Positions 37,110 through 46,511 of a DNA stretch of 64,000 nucleotides are shown here, piece after piece. Positions within the stretch are counted from its first letter, which is position 1. Every line of letters starts with the position of its first letter. The notes under the pieces are model-generated. The model saw only the letters and a list, made by a program, of their open reading frames with translations, did not search any database and was not told the origin of the DNA. The DNA is from a bacterium D16-51 (lineage in GTDB: Bacteria; Bacillota; Clostridia; Lachnospirales; Lachnospiraceae), in assembly GCA_003612285.1 (NCBI GenBank), contig RAYE01000019.1:1-64000 (forward strand), in the 5' to 3' direction. Both the position numbers and the translations under genes were made by a program.

Positions 37110-38036
37110 ATGGATAATAAAATAGAAGTAATTGGAATCGACCACGGCTGGTCGGGGATGAAAACGGTGCATGAGGTGTTTACATCCGGCTGCAAGGAAA
37201 TCAGCACGGAGCCGGCATTTACAGAGAACCTGCTGGAGTTTGGAGGGAAATATTACAAGATTGGCAGCAGGCGTCTGGAGGTTAAGGACACAAAGGTAAC
37301 GGATGAAAATTATTACATGCTCACACTGGCAGCGGTGGCAAAGGAGTTAAAAATCAGGGGGAAGAAAACAGCCCATGTCCTTCTGGCAGTAGGGCTTCCG
37401 CTGACAAGGTTCGGGGATGAAAAGAAAGATTTTGTTTCTTACCTGTCAAAGAGGAAGGAAGTTGTCTTTACTTTTGAGAAAGAGAAGTACCATATTTTCA
37501 TTGAGAATGTATGTGTCTATCCCCAGTGTTATGCGGCGGTGATTGACCGGATTGACAGATTTCCGGAAAAGCAGCTGGTGGTGGATGTTGGCTCATGGAC
37601 GGTGGATATTATGCCGCTTATTAACCATCTGCCGGATGAATCAGTGTGCGTGACACAGCCTCACGGGATTATTACCTGCATCCAGCAGATTAACAAGGAG
37701 TGCGTGAGGCAGTTAAACGCAGAGGTGGACGAGTATGATATTCAGAAAGTCATGGTAAATGGAGGGGGCGGACTTCCGGAGAAGTATCATGGGATTATCG
37801 TAAAGGAAATCCGTGATTACTGCAAACAGATTTACCATAACATCCGGGAGCTTGGCTATAACATGGACCTGACGCAGATTATCTTTGTGGGTGGCGGCGC
37901 CGGCGTGATGAAACGCTTCGGCGGTCTGGAACAGAAAAATATCCAGTACATTGAGGACGTGAAGGCAAACGCAAAGGGTTATGAAATGCTTGGCAATGCC
38001 TATCTGGCACAGGCACAGAAACGCAGGATTGGATAG
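37110..38036 (+). CDS. parM: ParM/StbA-like actin-fold partition ATPase
   Basis: 308 residues from the ATG at 37110 (GGAGGACAGG upstream; an ATG at 37089 is possible). Actin-fold nucleotide motifs are VIGIDHGWSGMKT (phosphate 1), QLVVDVGSWTVDIM (phosphate 2) and IIFVGGGAGVMK (adenosine motif). ParM filaments push sister plasmids apart. In an ICE this implies a stage as a replicating circle that benefits from segregation. It pairs with the RHH-like gene 12 bases downstream. Confidence 0.82.
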   Translation: MDNKIEVIGIDHGWSGMKTVHEVFTSGCKEISTEPAFTENLLEFGGKYYKIGSRRLEVKDTKVTDENYYMLTLAAVAKELKIRGKKTAHVLLAVGLPLTRFGDEKKDFVSYLSKRKEVVFTFEKEKYHIFIENVCVYPQCYAAVIDRIDRFPEKQLVVDVGSWTVDIMPLINHLPDESVCVTQPHGIITCIQQINKECVRQLNAEVDEYDIQKVMVNGGGGLPEKYHGIIVKEIRDYCKQIYHNIRELGYNMDLTQIIFVGGGAGVMKRFGGLEQKNIQYIEDVKANAKGYEMLGNAYLAQAQKRRIG

Positions 38037-38048
38037 GAGGGGGTTACG

Positions 38049-38480
38049 GTGGCAAGCGGTGATTTATTCCGGGGGTTCCCGGTGCGGTTCTCCATGAAAA
38101 AGACACAGCATGTAAAAATGCTGGAGAAATTTGAGGACAGGCGGCTCAACGGCGGGAAAGCAAAGAACCAGATTATTATGGACGCACTGGAAATGTACTA
38201 TAATGCGCTGGAAAGCGGGAGTGGCGCCAGTGGGGATGAAGCAGTCACGGTACAGGTTCTGGAGCAGAGGCTGTTACAGTTTAGGCAGGAGTTCCGGGAT
38301 GAAATGATGCAGGAGCTTCTCCGTATCTTCGCCACTGGCGGCATGGCATGGCGGCAGGCTGCGGCATCCGCCCCCATCGGGGAGCCGGAAAGAGAAGAAT
38401 TGGAGGAAGAAGGGGTGGCAGACATCAGCGGGATGCCGGACATTATGGACAAGATTATGGGCTGGAGTGAGAACAGTTAG
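38049..38480 (+). CDS. ParR-like adaptor protein
   Basis: 143 residues from GTG. An N-terminal ribbon-helix-helix-like segment (VRFSMKKTQHVKMLEKFED, then AKNQIIMDALEMYY) precedes an acidic helical tail. The position directly after parM and the fold pattern fit a ParR centromere-binding adaptor. The cognate parC is not adjacent; the iteron array at 46214 is one candidate. Confidence 0.6.
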   Translation: MASGDLFRGFPVRFSMKKTQHVKMLEKFEDRRLNGGKAKNQIIMDALEMYYNALESGSGASGDEAVTVQVLEQRLLQFRQEFRDEMMQELLRIFATGGMAWRQAAASAPIGEPEREELEEEGVADISGMPDIMDKIMGWSENS

Positions 38481-38492
38481 GAGGCGGTCATT

Positions 38493-38669
38493 ATGGCAAA
38501 GCAGGGAATCATAGGTATCATTCATTTCATGGGATGGATGTTAAAAGGCATGGCATGGGTTTTGGTACACATTTTGAAACTGGCGCTGGCAGTGCTGGAA
38601 CTTGCCCTGCTTTTTGCCGGGAATGTGTTGAAAATAATGCTGCTCATGTTCCATGCCGGGAAATGTTAG
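38493..38669 (+). CDS. Small hydrophobic membrane peptide (58 residues)
   Basis: ATG at 38493 follows AGGAGG with 9-base spacing. The product is almost entirely hydrophobic (GIIGIIHFMGWML; LALAVLELALLFAG) with a few Lys and His, so it is probably one or two membrane helices. It is third in the parM-parR operon and is followed by a terminator. Toxin, phage-type or mating-pair functions are all possible; none is shown. Confidence 0.55.
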   Translation: MAKQGIIGIIHFMGWMLKGMAWVLVHILKLALAVLELALLFAGNVLKIMLLMFHAGKC

Positions 38670-38772
38670 GGGGCGTTTATGAGAAGGAATGAAAGTTCTG
38701 CTTTTATCCGTGGCAGGATGGCAATCGAATAAGGGAAAGCCAGGTTTGCGGACGGGCTTTATGGGTTGAAAA

Positions 38773-38799
38773 GGCACGCTGGGATATGCGTGTCTTTTT
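38773..38799 (+). terminator. Rho-independent terminator after the parMR operon
   Basis: Stem GGCACGC / GCGTGTC with an 8-base loop, followed by TTTTT. It separates the maintenance operon from the surface-protein gene. Confidence 0.7.
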
Positions 38800-38888
38800 C
38801 ATGCACAAATGCCGGGGGATGCCCGGCGTCTGTGCCGGCAGGGAATATCCGCAGAAAACAGCTTACTATGTATGAATGGAGGATGTAT

Positions 38889-41800
38889 ATGATAAAAAAG
38901 AAGTTGAAGCGCATGACAGCGCTGGCGCTGGCTCTTGTCCTGATGATGGGGGCGGTACTTCCCACTGCCGCTTACGCCAATGCAACAGGGCAGGATATGG
39001 ATGCGCTGGCAGACGATGCCACAGGCAGCCAGACAGAGACGGCGGACGGCAGCGGGAACGTCCTGGCAGGGGAGGGACAGGATCCGGTGCTTTACAATGA
39101 AACGGACAGGCCGGACTTGGAACTGGCGGAGATAGCAACGGCAGAGGACATTATCGTGGCAGCCAGCTATGGGTTTGACGTGGAGCAGTCCTTTGACGGG
39201 ATTTCCTACGATGAAAAGGCTGTCAAAGTCAGCTATTATGCGGATAAAGGTTCTTTTGACGGGGATAAGCCGGGGGATTACGAAACTTATTACAAGGCAG
39301 AGCCGGCAAGCGGCAAAATACCTTATCTTATCCGTCGGACTATTTCCGTGCGTGAGCCGGAGGCGGCCGTGGAGGAAAGCCGGGAATCCGGGGAAGGGCA
39401 GCAGGAAACAAAAGAGGATGATAGTGGCGGGGAGGAAGAGCCTGGCCCCGGAGAGGGGGAGAGGCAGGTTTCCCCATCGGATGGGGAGAAGGAACAGGAA
39501 GAAAATCTTCCCGGAGAGGCTGGCGTACAGGATTTGTTGTCTGAGGGTGAGATGGAAGCCTTTGGCGCAGGCGATACCATGATGGTCCAGATGGCGTCTG
39601 CCCCGGTGTTAAGGGCAGCGGCAAAATCTTCGGACGGCATGAAAGTGGCGTGCAGCGGCTATGCGAAATACTGCGGACACAGCATGGGCATTAAATATAT
39701 CTCGGAACCAGGGGCTTACCAGAACCATCTGGTCTACTGCCTGAACCTGAACAAGAATACCACAAGCGGGGATGTTTCAGCGTCTTCCGGCAAGAGCGGC
39801 ATTAAGCCGGAGATTACGTTCTGCATGGTGAACGGGGCCAGGACACTGAACGGGACCTGCCATAACAGCAAGTATTCCGTGGGCTCTGCGTCAGCGGATT
39901 ATTTCATTACCGGTGCGTCCATCCACGTGCTGAACGGGGAAGTAAGGCTGGATTACTACAATAACGGCAGCAGCGTCTACCAGAAAATAGCAGCCCTTGT
40001 GGCGGATGCGAAAAATTATGATAAGGACAAATACGACGAGGCAACCGGCGTGACAAAGTCCATCACTTATGCGATTTCCCCGAAAAAAACGGAGTGGCAG
40101 GACATGGGCGATGGGCTGTACCGTTCCAAAGAGAAGTTTGTCCGTACAAAAACAGGCAGCATTACAGGCGTGTCCTATAAAATCACGGGGCAGCCGGGCG
40201 GCCTGACGGTGGGCGAGTTAAAAGCGGACGCCAGTGAGATAGAGGATGATTCTGATTTGAAGAAGTATGACATCTGCGTGGCACAGACGGACGCCGACAA
40301 GCCTTCCTCCAACTTTTACCTTTACTGCAATAGGGCGGCAATGGAAAAGATTGTGGCGGCAGACAGCACCATCAAGCTGACAGCAACGGCAAAGTCAAAG
40401 GAGAAGGGCGGCAGGAAATGGACGCCTACGGTGGTGTCGCAGCAGAAGATTACCTTTCTGGAGGAGTTTGAGCCGGGAAGCGTGACTGCAAGCGTCAAGG
40501 TGACTTCCAAGTTTAAGGAGGGCAGGTTTGAGCTGCATAAAACCAATGTGTATAATGGCAGGCCGGTGCCGGGGGCAACGTATTATCTGTATGAGGATGC
40601 GGAGTGTACGGATTTGCTGTGCAAACTTGACAGGACGGATGATAACGGCCTTTCACACACAGGGAAGGAGACTCTGACACAAAGCACTTATTATCTGAAA
40701 GAAGTCAGGGCGGCTTCCGGGTATCAGAAGGATGAGACAGTTTACCCGGTGGGGCTGGAGTATTTTACCCTCTATGACAGTGACGGGAAAGTAACGCAGC
40801 AGGGAAAAAAGATGGAGGTTGTGGAATATCCTGACACGGTGGGCGTCATGGTAAAAAAGACAGACGCAGAATCCGGGAATTTCGTCAAAGGCGCCGGGTT
40901 TGCGGTGTTTACGGATGCCGGCTGCACACAGCGTGTTTCTGTTGAGGGGGACGGCAAAGCAGAAGTGCCGGTATTTTACTATGATGAAGATTTGGATGTT
41001 GCCGCCTCTGCAAAGTTTGTGAAGACGCAGGATAAATATTATGTGAAAGAGGTTGTTATCCCGGATGGCTACCGTGACGACGGCAAGGTGTGGGAAGTGG
41101 CGCCGGACTACGGGGAAATTTCCGATTTCAGTGCAGAGAACACGCCAATCCGCTGTGACGTGGCGGCAAAAAAGGAGGATAAGGAAACCGGGGCGGAGCC
41201 GCAGGGGGATGCGAAACTGTCTGGAGCCACCTATGGGCTGTATGCGGCGGAAACCATTGTTTACCCGGACGGCAGGGGGACCGTAACCTATGCGGGGGAT
41301 GACAACATTACCAGCACGCAGGGGACAGATTTTGTGTCAACCGGCGTGCCGGCGGAAAAAGACGCCCTGGTTGCCACGGTTAAAACGGGGGAGCAGGCGG
41401 AGTTCAATTTTGGAAACCTGTATTTTGGCAATTATTATGTCAGGGAGATTGAGGCAAGCGAGGGGTATCTGCTGGATGAGACCATTTACCCTGTCAACTT
41501 CCATGAGGCGCAGGACGTCCACCACGACATTTCTCTCAATACAAAGGTGATTGAAACGGTAAAGAAACAGGCCTTTGAGATTATCAAGGTGTCAACCGAC
41601 GGGGCAGGCACGGAAACGGATTATGTCAAGGGTGCGGAATTTACCATTAAATTACAGTCGGATATTGATAAGAACGGCTGGGAGAATGCCAAAACCCATG
41701 ACGTGCTTGTGACGGATGAAAAAGGCTATGCACTCTCAAAAGAGCTTCCTTACGGGAAATATCTGGTAAAGGAAACAAAGGCGCCGAAGGATTTGTATAA

Positions 41801-43442
41801 GACCAAAGACTTCACAGTAACGGTTACGGAGGATTCCAGGGAGCCGCAGCAGTGGAGGGTGTTCAATGACGGGCCGTTCAAGGCATATATACGCATTGTG
41901 AAAAAAGATGCGGAAAACGGGAATATCGTGCTGTTGCCCGGTGTCACGTTTAAGATTAAAAATACCGATACGGGCGAGTATGTGGTGCAGAAGGTAGGGG
42001 ATAAGAAAATCAGTGAATTTACCACGGATGAAACCGGAACCATCACCACGCCGTTGCAGTTGAAATACGGGAGTTATTCGGTGGAGGAAATTACAGCGCC
42101 GGAGGGCTATGTCATTACGGAGGAAAGTTACCCGCTTGAGGTTACTACGGATGGGATGCTGAAAGTTTCGGAGGATATAGACGGCGATCCGGTCATTGAG
42201 GTGGAGATTGAAAACAAGCCGGTCAAGGGCAGCATTTCCATTGAAAAGTCAGGCGAAGTCTTAACTTCCATCGTATATGATACGATTGTTGACCGTATCT
42301 TAAGCGGGATTACCGATGACAACAGGAGCGTGGATTTTGGTTATGAGGAACAGCCGCTTGCCGGGGCAGTGTTTAACCTTGTTGCAGCAGAGGATATTTA
42401 TACCCCGGACCACCAGACGGATGAAGACGGGAAACGCACGCTGGAAGTAATCGGCGGAGTGCCGGCAAGCAAGGGGGCGGTTGTCGCAACGCTTACCACG
42501 GATGAAAAGGGGGAGGCTGCCCTTAATAACCTTCCGCTTGGGAAATATCAGGTGGTGGAAGTACAGCCGCCGTCCGGGTTTGCCATCTGTGAGGAACCGA
42601 AGAAAGAGGTGGAGTCCCCGGCGGGGTATCTGTTAGATGAAACGGTGTATGACGTGGATTTCTCCTATACAATGGAAATGGCTGTCACGCCAACCGTAGA
42701 AAAACAGTTGGAGATGAAGGACACGCCGATTATCGTTGAGGTGTCAAAAACGGATATTACCACAGGGAAAGAGCTGCCGGGGGCAGCGCTGGAAATCATT
42801 GATTCCGACGGGGAGGTATATGCCTCATGGAAAACGGATGGGAAACCGTACCGGCTGGAGGCAGTCCCGGCAGGGAAGTACACTTTGAGGGAAACGGCGG
42901 CACCGTATGGCTACCTGATTGCGAATGAGGTGGATTTTACCGTGGAGGAAACGGGGAAAATCCAGAAAGTTGCCATGACTGATGAAAGGGTAAAGGGAAA
43001 GATTGCACTTTACAAATCCTGCAGCAATACCGGTAAGCCTTTGCAGGGCGTCACGTTTGAACTCCGGGACAAGAAAGGAAAGAAACTGGAAACGCTGGTG
43101 ACGGACAAGGCCGGCTATGCGGAAACAGGGCTTTTGGACATCTGCACCTACAACAAAGACGGCAGCTTTGGGGAGGATATACCGTATTATATCGTGGAAA
43201 CAAAGGCGGCGGACGGCTATATCCTTGACAGCGCCCCGCATGAAGTGGTTTTGCAGTATGATGATAATGTAACGGAGACGGTGGTTTATACGCTGAAATT
43301 AAAGAATAAGCCGAACAGGCCAAGGCTGCCGCAGACTGGCGGGGACTACCACCCGTGGATGTATGTTGCCCTTGGCGGCGCGTGCATTGCCGGCGGTGTT
43401 TTGTATGGGAGAAAACGCAAAAGAATGAAGTTTCATTCTTAG
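38889..43442 (+). CDS. LPXTG-anchored SpaA/Cna-B repeat surface protein
   Basis: 1,517 residues from the ATG at 38889 (GGAGG upstream; longer frames lack a signal start). A signal peptide (MTALALALVLMMGAVLPTAAYA region) and a Pro/Glu-rich stalk come first. A Cys-containing N-terminal domain near YCLNLNKNT could be a thioester domain. It is followed by many SpaA-type beta-sandwich repeats, each with a GATYxLY or GAxFxL start and a YYVKE/YLVKE end typical of isopeptide-bonded domains. The C-terminus is LPQTG near residue 1480, a membrane helix and a basic tail, so it is sortase-anchored. It probably acts in mating-cell contact or host adhesion. Confidence 0.85.
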   Translation: MIKKKLKRMTALALALVLMMGAVLPTAAYANATGQDMDALADDATGSQTETADGSGNVLAGEGQDPVLYNETDRPDLELAEIATAEDIIVAASYGFDVEQSFDGISYDEKAVKVSYYADKGSFDGDKPGDYETYYKAEPASGKIPYLIRRTISVREPEAAVEESRESGEGQQETKEDDSGGEEEPGPGEGERQVSPSDGEKEQEENLPGEAGVQDLLSEGEMEAFGAGDTMMVQMASAPVLRAAAKSSDGMKVACSGYAKYCGHSMGIKYISEPGAYQNHLVYCLNLNKNTTSGDVSASSGKSGIKPEITFCMVNGARTLNGTCHNSKYSVGSASADYFITGASIHVLNGEVRLDYYNNGSSVYQKIAALVADAKNYDKDKYDEATGVTKSITYAISPKKTEWQDMGDGLYRSKEKFVRTKTGSITGVSYKITGQPGGLTVGELKADASEIEDDSDLKKYDICVAQTDADKPSSNFYLYCNRAAMEKIVAADSTIKLTATAKSKEKGGRKWTPTVVSQQKITFLEEFEPGSVTASVKVTSKFKEGRFELHKTNVYNGRPVPGATYYLYEDAECTDLLCKLDRTDDNGLSHTGKETLTQSTYYLKEVRAASGYQKDETVYPVGLEYFTLYDSDGKVTQQGKKMEVVEYPDTVGVMVKKTDAESGNFVKGAGFAVFTDAGCTQRVSVEGDGKAEVPVFYYDEDLDVAASAKFVKTQDKYYVKEVVIPDGYRDDGKVWEVAPDYGEISDFSAENTPIRCDVAAKKEDKETGAEPQGDAKLSGATYGLYAAETIVYPDGRGTVTYAGDDNITSTQGTDFVSTGVPAEKDALVATVKTGEQAEFNFGNLYFGNYYVREIEASEGYLLDETIYPVNFHEAQDVHHDISLNTKVIETVKKQAFEIIKVSTDGAGTETDYVKGAEFTIKLQSDIDKNGWENAKTHDVLVTDEKGYALSKELPYGKYLVKETKAPKDLYKTKDFTVTVTEDSREPQQWRVFNDGPFKAYIRIVKKDAENGNIVLLPGVTFKIKNTDTGEYVVQKVGDKKISEFTTDETGTITTPLQLKYGSYSVEEITAPEGYVITEESYPLEVTTDGMLKVSEDIDGDPVIEVEIENKPVKGSISIEKSGEVLTSIVYDTIVDRILSGITDDNRSVDFGYEEQPLAGAVFNLVAAEDIYTPDHQTDEDGKRTLEVIGGVPASKGAVVATLTTDEKGEAALNNLPLGKYQVVEVQPPSGFAICEEPKKEVESPAGYLLDETVYDVDFSYTMEMAVTPTVEKQLEMKDTPIIVEVSKTDITTGKELPGAALEIIDSDGEVYASWKTDGKPYRLEAVPAGKYTLRETAAPYGYLIANEVDFTVEETGKIQKVAMTDERVKGKIALYKSCSNTGKPLQGVTFELRDKKGKKLETLVTDKAGYAETGLLDICTYNKDGSFGEDIPYYIVETKAADGYILDSAPHEVVLQYDDNVTETVVYTLKLKNKPNRPRLPQTGGDYHPWMYVALGGACIAGGVLYGRKRKRMKFHS

Positions 43443-43531
43443 AAAAAGAGCATAAGGAATTGTTAGTATGAAATTTGGGGGAGAGGCCGCATGGGTTTCT
43501 CTCCTGCTTTATTTGGCAGGAGGTTTTTAGG

Positions 43532-44545
43532 ATGATGGACTTTGCAGCTTTTAAGGAGGCAGTGATACAGAATTTTATGGATTATGCACCGGTTTCTATC
43601 ACAAACGGGGAATTGCGGGTTTTCCAGGTGGGGAAGGACAATGGGATGAAAGAGGCATTATCCGTAATTGTGGACAGTGAGGCCAGGGACACATGGCCGA
43701 TGGTGTATCTGGACAAAATGTATGAAAATTACCAGATATGCGGCAATTTGCGCGGCGTGATGATTGCGGCCGGAAATTTTCTGGAACAGGGCTATCAGGG
43801 AATGGAACAAAGCTACCAGATGCTGGATGCGGATAACCTGCGGTTAAATGTGGAGATGGAAATCGTCAATACGCAGTTGAATGAAAAACTGCTTAAAGAT
43901 GCCCCGCACAAGGAATTTCAGGATTTATCCGTGATTTACCGGTGGGCGGTTGCCAGCGATCCGGTGTTTACGGCCTCATCTGTGGTAACGGATGCGATAC
44001 TGGAAAAAACAGGGGTCACAGAAGAAGAATTATACCAGTGTGCGGTGGAGAATACCAGAAGAAAAAATAAGGCAAAGATTGTATCCATTGAGGAAACGAT
44101 GGAAGGCAGGCATGACATGATTGATTTTGGTCCGGGTGTAACAGACAAGGAGGCTTTCCTGAAAAAAATGATTGCGGATGCAAAGGCAAACCCGCAGACA
44201 ACCATGTGGGTGCTGTCAAATGAGCAGGGACAGAGAGGGGCAGTCCAGATGGTTTATGAAGAGAACCTCAGAAAAATAGGGGAGATGATGAAAACGGACT
44301 TGTATATTATCCCTTCATCCAGACATGAGGTTATGGTTGTTTCCGACGGGTATATGCCATTGATGCAGCTGGAAGACATGCTTATGTATGGAAACCAGGA
44401 CATGGGGGATAGAGGGGATTTCCTTTCAAACAATATATACCACTATGACAGGGCAAAAAGGAAAGTGCAGGCAGTAACGGATAACCCAGTTCTTGGGCGG
44501 GATATGGCTTCGCCTGCTCTTGAGGAAAACAGGGCAGGAAGATAG
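43532..44545 (+). CDS. DUF5688 family protein
   Basis: 337 residues from ATG 43532 (GGAGG 12 bases upstream). A soluble protein with segments ARDTWPMVYLDKMYENYQ and DLYIIPSSRHEVMVVSD, characteristic of the DUF5688 family found in Lachnospiraceae ICEs and genomes. Function unknown. No membrane or secretion signal. It is the first of a run of tightly packed DNA-processing genes. Confidence 0.65.
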   Translation: MMDFAAFKEAVIQNFMDYAPVSITNGELRVFQVGKDNGMKEALSVIVDSEARDTWPMVYLDKMYENYQICGNLRGVMIAAGNFLEQGYQGMEQSYQMLDADNLRLNVEMEIVNTQLNEKLLKDAPHKEFQDLSVIYRWAVASDPVFTASSVVTDAILEKTGVTEEELYQCAVENTRRKNKAKIVSIEETMEGRHDMIDFGPGVTDKEAFLKKMIADAKANPQTTMWVLSNEQGQRGAVQMVYEENLRKIGEMMKTDLYIIPSSRHEVMVVSDGYMPLMQLEDMLMYGNQDMGDRGDFLSNNIYHYDRAKRKVQAVTDNPVLGRDMASPALEENRAGR

Positions 44546-44555
44546 GGGGGCAGAC

Positions 44556-44681
44556 ATGGAAGAAAATCAGATAGGGGATATTTCAGAAAAAGAGCTTGCG
44601 GCACTGCTGGAATCCATGCCTGACGACATGGTGATAACGGTGTCATTCGGGGAGGCGGAAAATGATGGGGAAAGAGATTAA
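44556..44681 (+). CDS. Small acidic protein (41 residues)
   Basis: ATG at 44556 follows AGGGGGG. It is strongly acidic (SEKELAALLESMPDDMVITV) and overlaps the radC-like start by 20 bases, suggesting coupled translation. It might be an antirestriction-like DNA mimic, but nothing beyond charge supports that. Confidence 0.45.
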   Translation: MEENQIGDISEKELAALLESMPDDMVITVSFGEAENDGERD

Positions 44682-45213
44682 GAATGGCTTTGCACTGGAA
44701 GTCGTGTCTGTCCGTCTGATCCGGGATGCCCCCATCCTGTCGGAAACAAAAATCCAAACTTCCAAAGACGTAATCCGTCTGGTGGGGGAGCAGCTCTGCG
44801 GCATGGACCGGGAGGTGGTCTGCGTCATCAACCTAAAGGCGGACAACACGCCGATTAACTGCCAATTTGCCAGCGTGGGCGCCCTGGATTATTCGATGGC
44901 GCACCCGCGGGAGCTGTTAAAGGCCGGCATCCTTTCCAATGCGGCGGGGATGATCCTCTGCCATAACCATACATCCGGAAACCTCCTTCCATCAGAGACG
45001 GACGTAAAACTGACAGACCGGATGCAGCAGGTGTGCGGGCTTGTGGGGATTCCGCTGTTAGATCATGTGATTGTTGGCGGGGACAACAGCCGGTATTTCA
45101 GTTTCCATGAAAAGGGGCTGGTAAAAAATCCGCAGAGGGAATACCAGACTGATTACCGTAAGCTGGAATGGGACAGCAGGATGGAAGTGGCGGAGAGAGG
45201 GGGAAAGAGATGA
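44662..45213 (+). CDS. RadC-like JAB/MPN-domain protein
   Basis: 183 residues. The JAMM zinc motif is complete: HNHTSGNLLPSETD. The upstream VCVINLKADN and QFASVGALD strands are those of the RadC (DUF2466) family. Such proteins recur in conjugative elements; a role in processing of incoming DNA has been suggested but no activity is established. It lacks the N-terminal HhH region of chromosomal RadC. It overlaps the primase-like gene by 4 bases (ATGA). Confidence 0.82.
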   Translation: MMGKEIKNGFALEVVSVRLIRDAPILSETKIQTSKDVIRLVGEQLCGMDREVVCVINLKADNTPINCQFASVGALDYSMAHPRELLKAGILSNAAGMILCHNHTSGNLLPSETDVKLTDRMQQVCGLVGIPLLDHVIVGGDNSRYFSFHEKGLVKNPQREYQTDYRKLEWDSRMEVAERGGKR

Positions 45214-46220
45214 GGTTTACAGCGGAGGAACTGGAGCTTGCCAAGCAGGTTGATTTGTGCAGGGTGGCAGAGCATCTGGGCTATACAGTAAAGAGGATCG
45301 GGCAGTACCATACGTTAAAAGAAATGGATTCCATCCGCATTTATAACCGGAGCCACTGGTGCCGGTTTTCAAGGCGGTATGACAAAGGGGAGAACGGCGG
45401 CAGCCAGATTGATTTCCTGCGGGTGTTTGCAGGGCTGGATGTGAAAGAGGCGGTGTTCTGGTTGCTGGATTTTGCAGGGTACCACAGGGAAAGGGAATCG
45501 TCCGCAGGTGGACTTGCCGCAGGGGGTAATTATTCCAAGCGGAGCAGCAATTTTCATAACCTTGCCCCGGCGGGGGAGAAAGAGGAACAGAAAAAGCCAT
45601 TTGTTCTGCCGGAATTTGCCGGCAGCAATGCTTATCTGTACCGTTATCTGGAGCATGAGAGGGGGATTGCCCGCCCGGTCATTGACTTCTTTGTGCGGAA
45701 AGGGATTCTGTATGAGGCGAAGGATTACCACAACATTGTCTTTGTCGGAACGGACAGGGACGGCGTGCCGAAGTTTGCCAGTATGCGGGGCGTCTTTGAC
45801 AGGGATGGAAAGGGATTTAAGTGTGACGTGGCAGGCAATGACAAGCGCTACGGTTTCCACCTTTATTATGGGAAAAGCAGAAAAGTGGTGGTGTTTGAGG
45901 CGGCAATCGACCTGATGAGTTATATTACCATGTTCCCAAAGGACAGGGCAAGCATGGTGGCGCTGGGAATGCTTGCGGACGCCCCTCTGGAAACTTTTCT
46001 TGCGGAACACCCGGAGATGGAGGAAATCCAGTTCTGTCTGGACAATGACGGGCCGGGGCGGAAAGCGGCGGCAGCCTTGCAGCAGAAGTACAGGGAACAG
46101 GGTTACCGGACGGAGGTTTTCCTGCCGCCGGAACCGTACAAGGACTTCAACCAGTGGAATGTGGAAATGAAAAAACCAAAAGAGCAGGAACAAAATCGTG
46201 AAACGGCCAGGGTGATATAG
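45210..46220 (+). CDS. DUF3991 / Toprim primase-like protein
   Basis: 336 residues from ATG 45210. An N-terminal DNA-binding-like region (LCRVAEHLGYTVKRIGQYHT) and DUF3991 come first. A Toprim domain follows with its Glu in VVVFEAAIDLM and the DxD in FCLDNDGPG. The protein probably primes the complementary strand or initiates ICE circle replication. The last codons (GTGATATAG) are part of the first iteron at 46214, so the coding end and the repeat array physically overlap. Confidence 0.75.
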   Translation: MRFTAEELELAKQVDLCRVAEHLGYTVKRIGQYHTLKEMDSIRIYNRSHWCRFSRRYDKGENGGSQIDFLRVFAGLDVKEAVFWLLDFAGYHRERESSAGGLAAGGNYSKRSSNFHNLAPAGEKEEQKKPFVLPEFAGSNAYLYRYLEHERGIARPVIDFFVRKGILYEAKDYHNIVFVGTDRDGVPKFASMRGVFDRDGKGFKCDVAGNDKRYGFHLYYGKSRKVVVFEAAIDLMSYITMFPKDRASMVALGMLADAPLETFLAEHPEMEEIQFCLDNDGPGRKAAAALQQKYREQGYRTEVFLPPEPYKDFNQWNVEMKKPKEQEQNRETARVI

Positions 46221-46401
46221 AAAAGATATAGTTTTGGTCTTTTCCGATATAGGAAAGATATAGGATTTGGGAAAATGATATAGGAATGATATAGTCTTTG
46301 GAAAGACAGATTTTTTCAGCGATATAGGAATGATATAGAAACTGGAAAAATGATATAGGAACGGTATAGGATAGCCGGGATTTGATATAGGAATGATATA
46401 G
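46214..46401 (+). repeat. Six-copy iteron array, GATATAG-N4-GATATAG
   Basis: Six 18-bp units begin at 46214, 46246, 46277, 46321, 46352 and 46384. Each is two GATATAG half-sites separated by 4 bases, usually GAAT; only the fifth has a half-site change, to GGTATAG. Unit spacing is 32, 31, 44, 31 and 32 bp, mostly three helical turns, so bound proteins would line up on one face. A partial inverted copy (ATATCCTAT) lies near 46431. This suits a replication origin, a parC centromere or a relaxosome site. Confidence 0.85.
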
Positions 46402-46443
46402 TTTTTCTTATGATAAGGCATATATCCTATTTTATCGGGGTTT

Positions 46444-46511
46444 CAGGGGACCGTTCCCCCTGACCAGAAAGCCGGGCCTGTGGGCGGCTTGCATTTTGTG
46501 ACACAAAATGC
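46444..46511 (+). other. oriT-like region of ICE2
   Basis: Two inverted repeats sit between the iterons and the mob genes: CAGGGGA/TCCCCCTG (46444-46462) and a perfect 10-bp pair, GCATTTTGTG/CACAAAATGC (46491-46511). Such paired palindromes 160 bp upstream of the relaxosome genes are typical of oriT. The nic position was not identified. Confidence 0.5.

Noticed and set aside
46214-46401. GATATAG repeats considered as a CRISPR array
   Set aside because: Units are only 18 bp, built of two half-sites, with 13-26-bp gaps and no cas genes; iterons fit better.
45369-46421. 350-residue minus-strand ORF opposite the primase-like gene
   Set aside because: Antisense to a clear Toprim gene, runs through the iterons, and has low-complexity His/Pro/Phe-rich composition typical of shadow frames.
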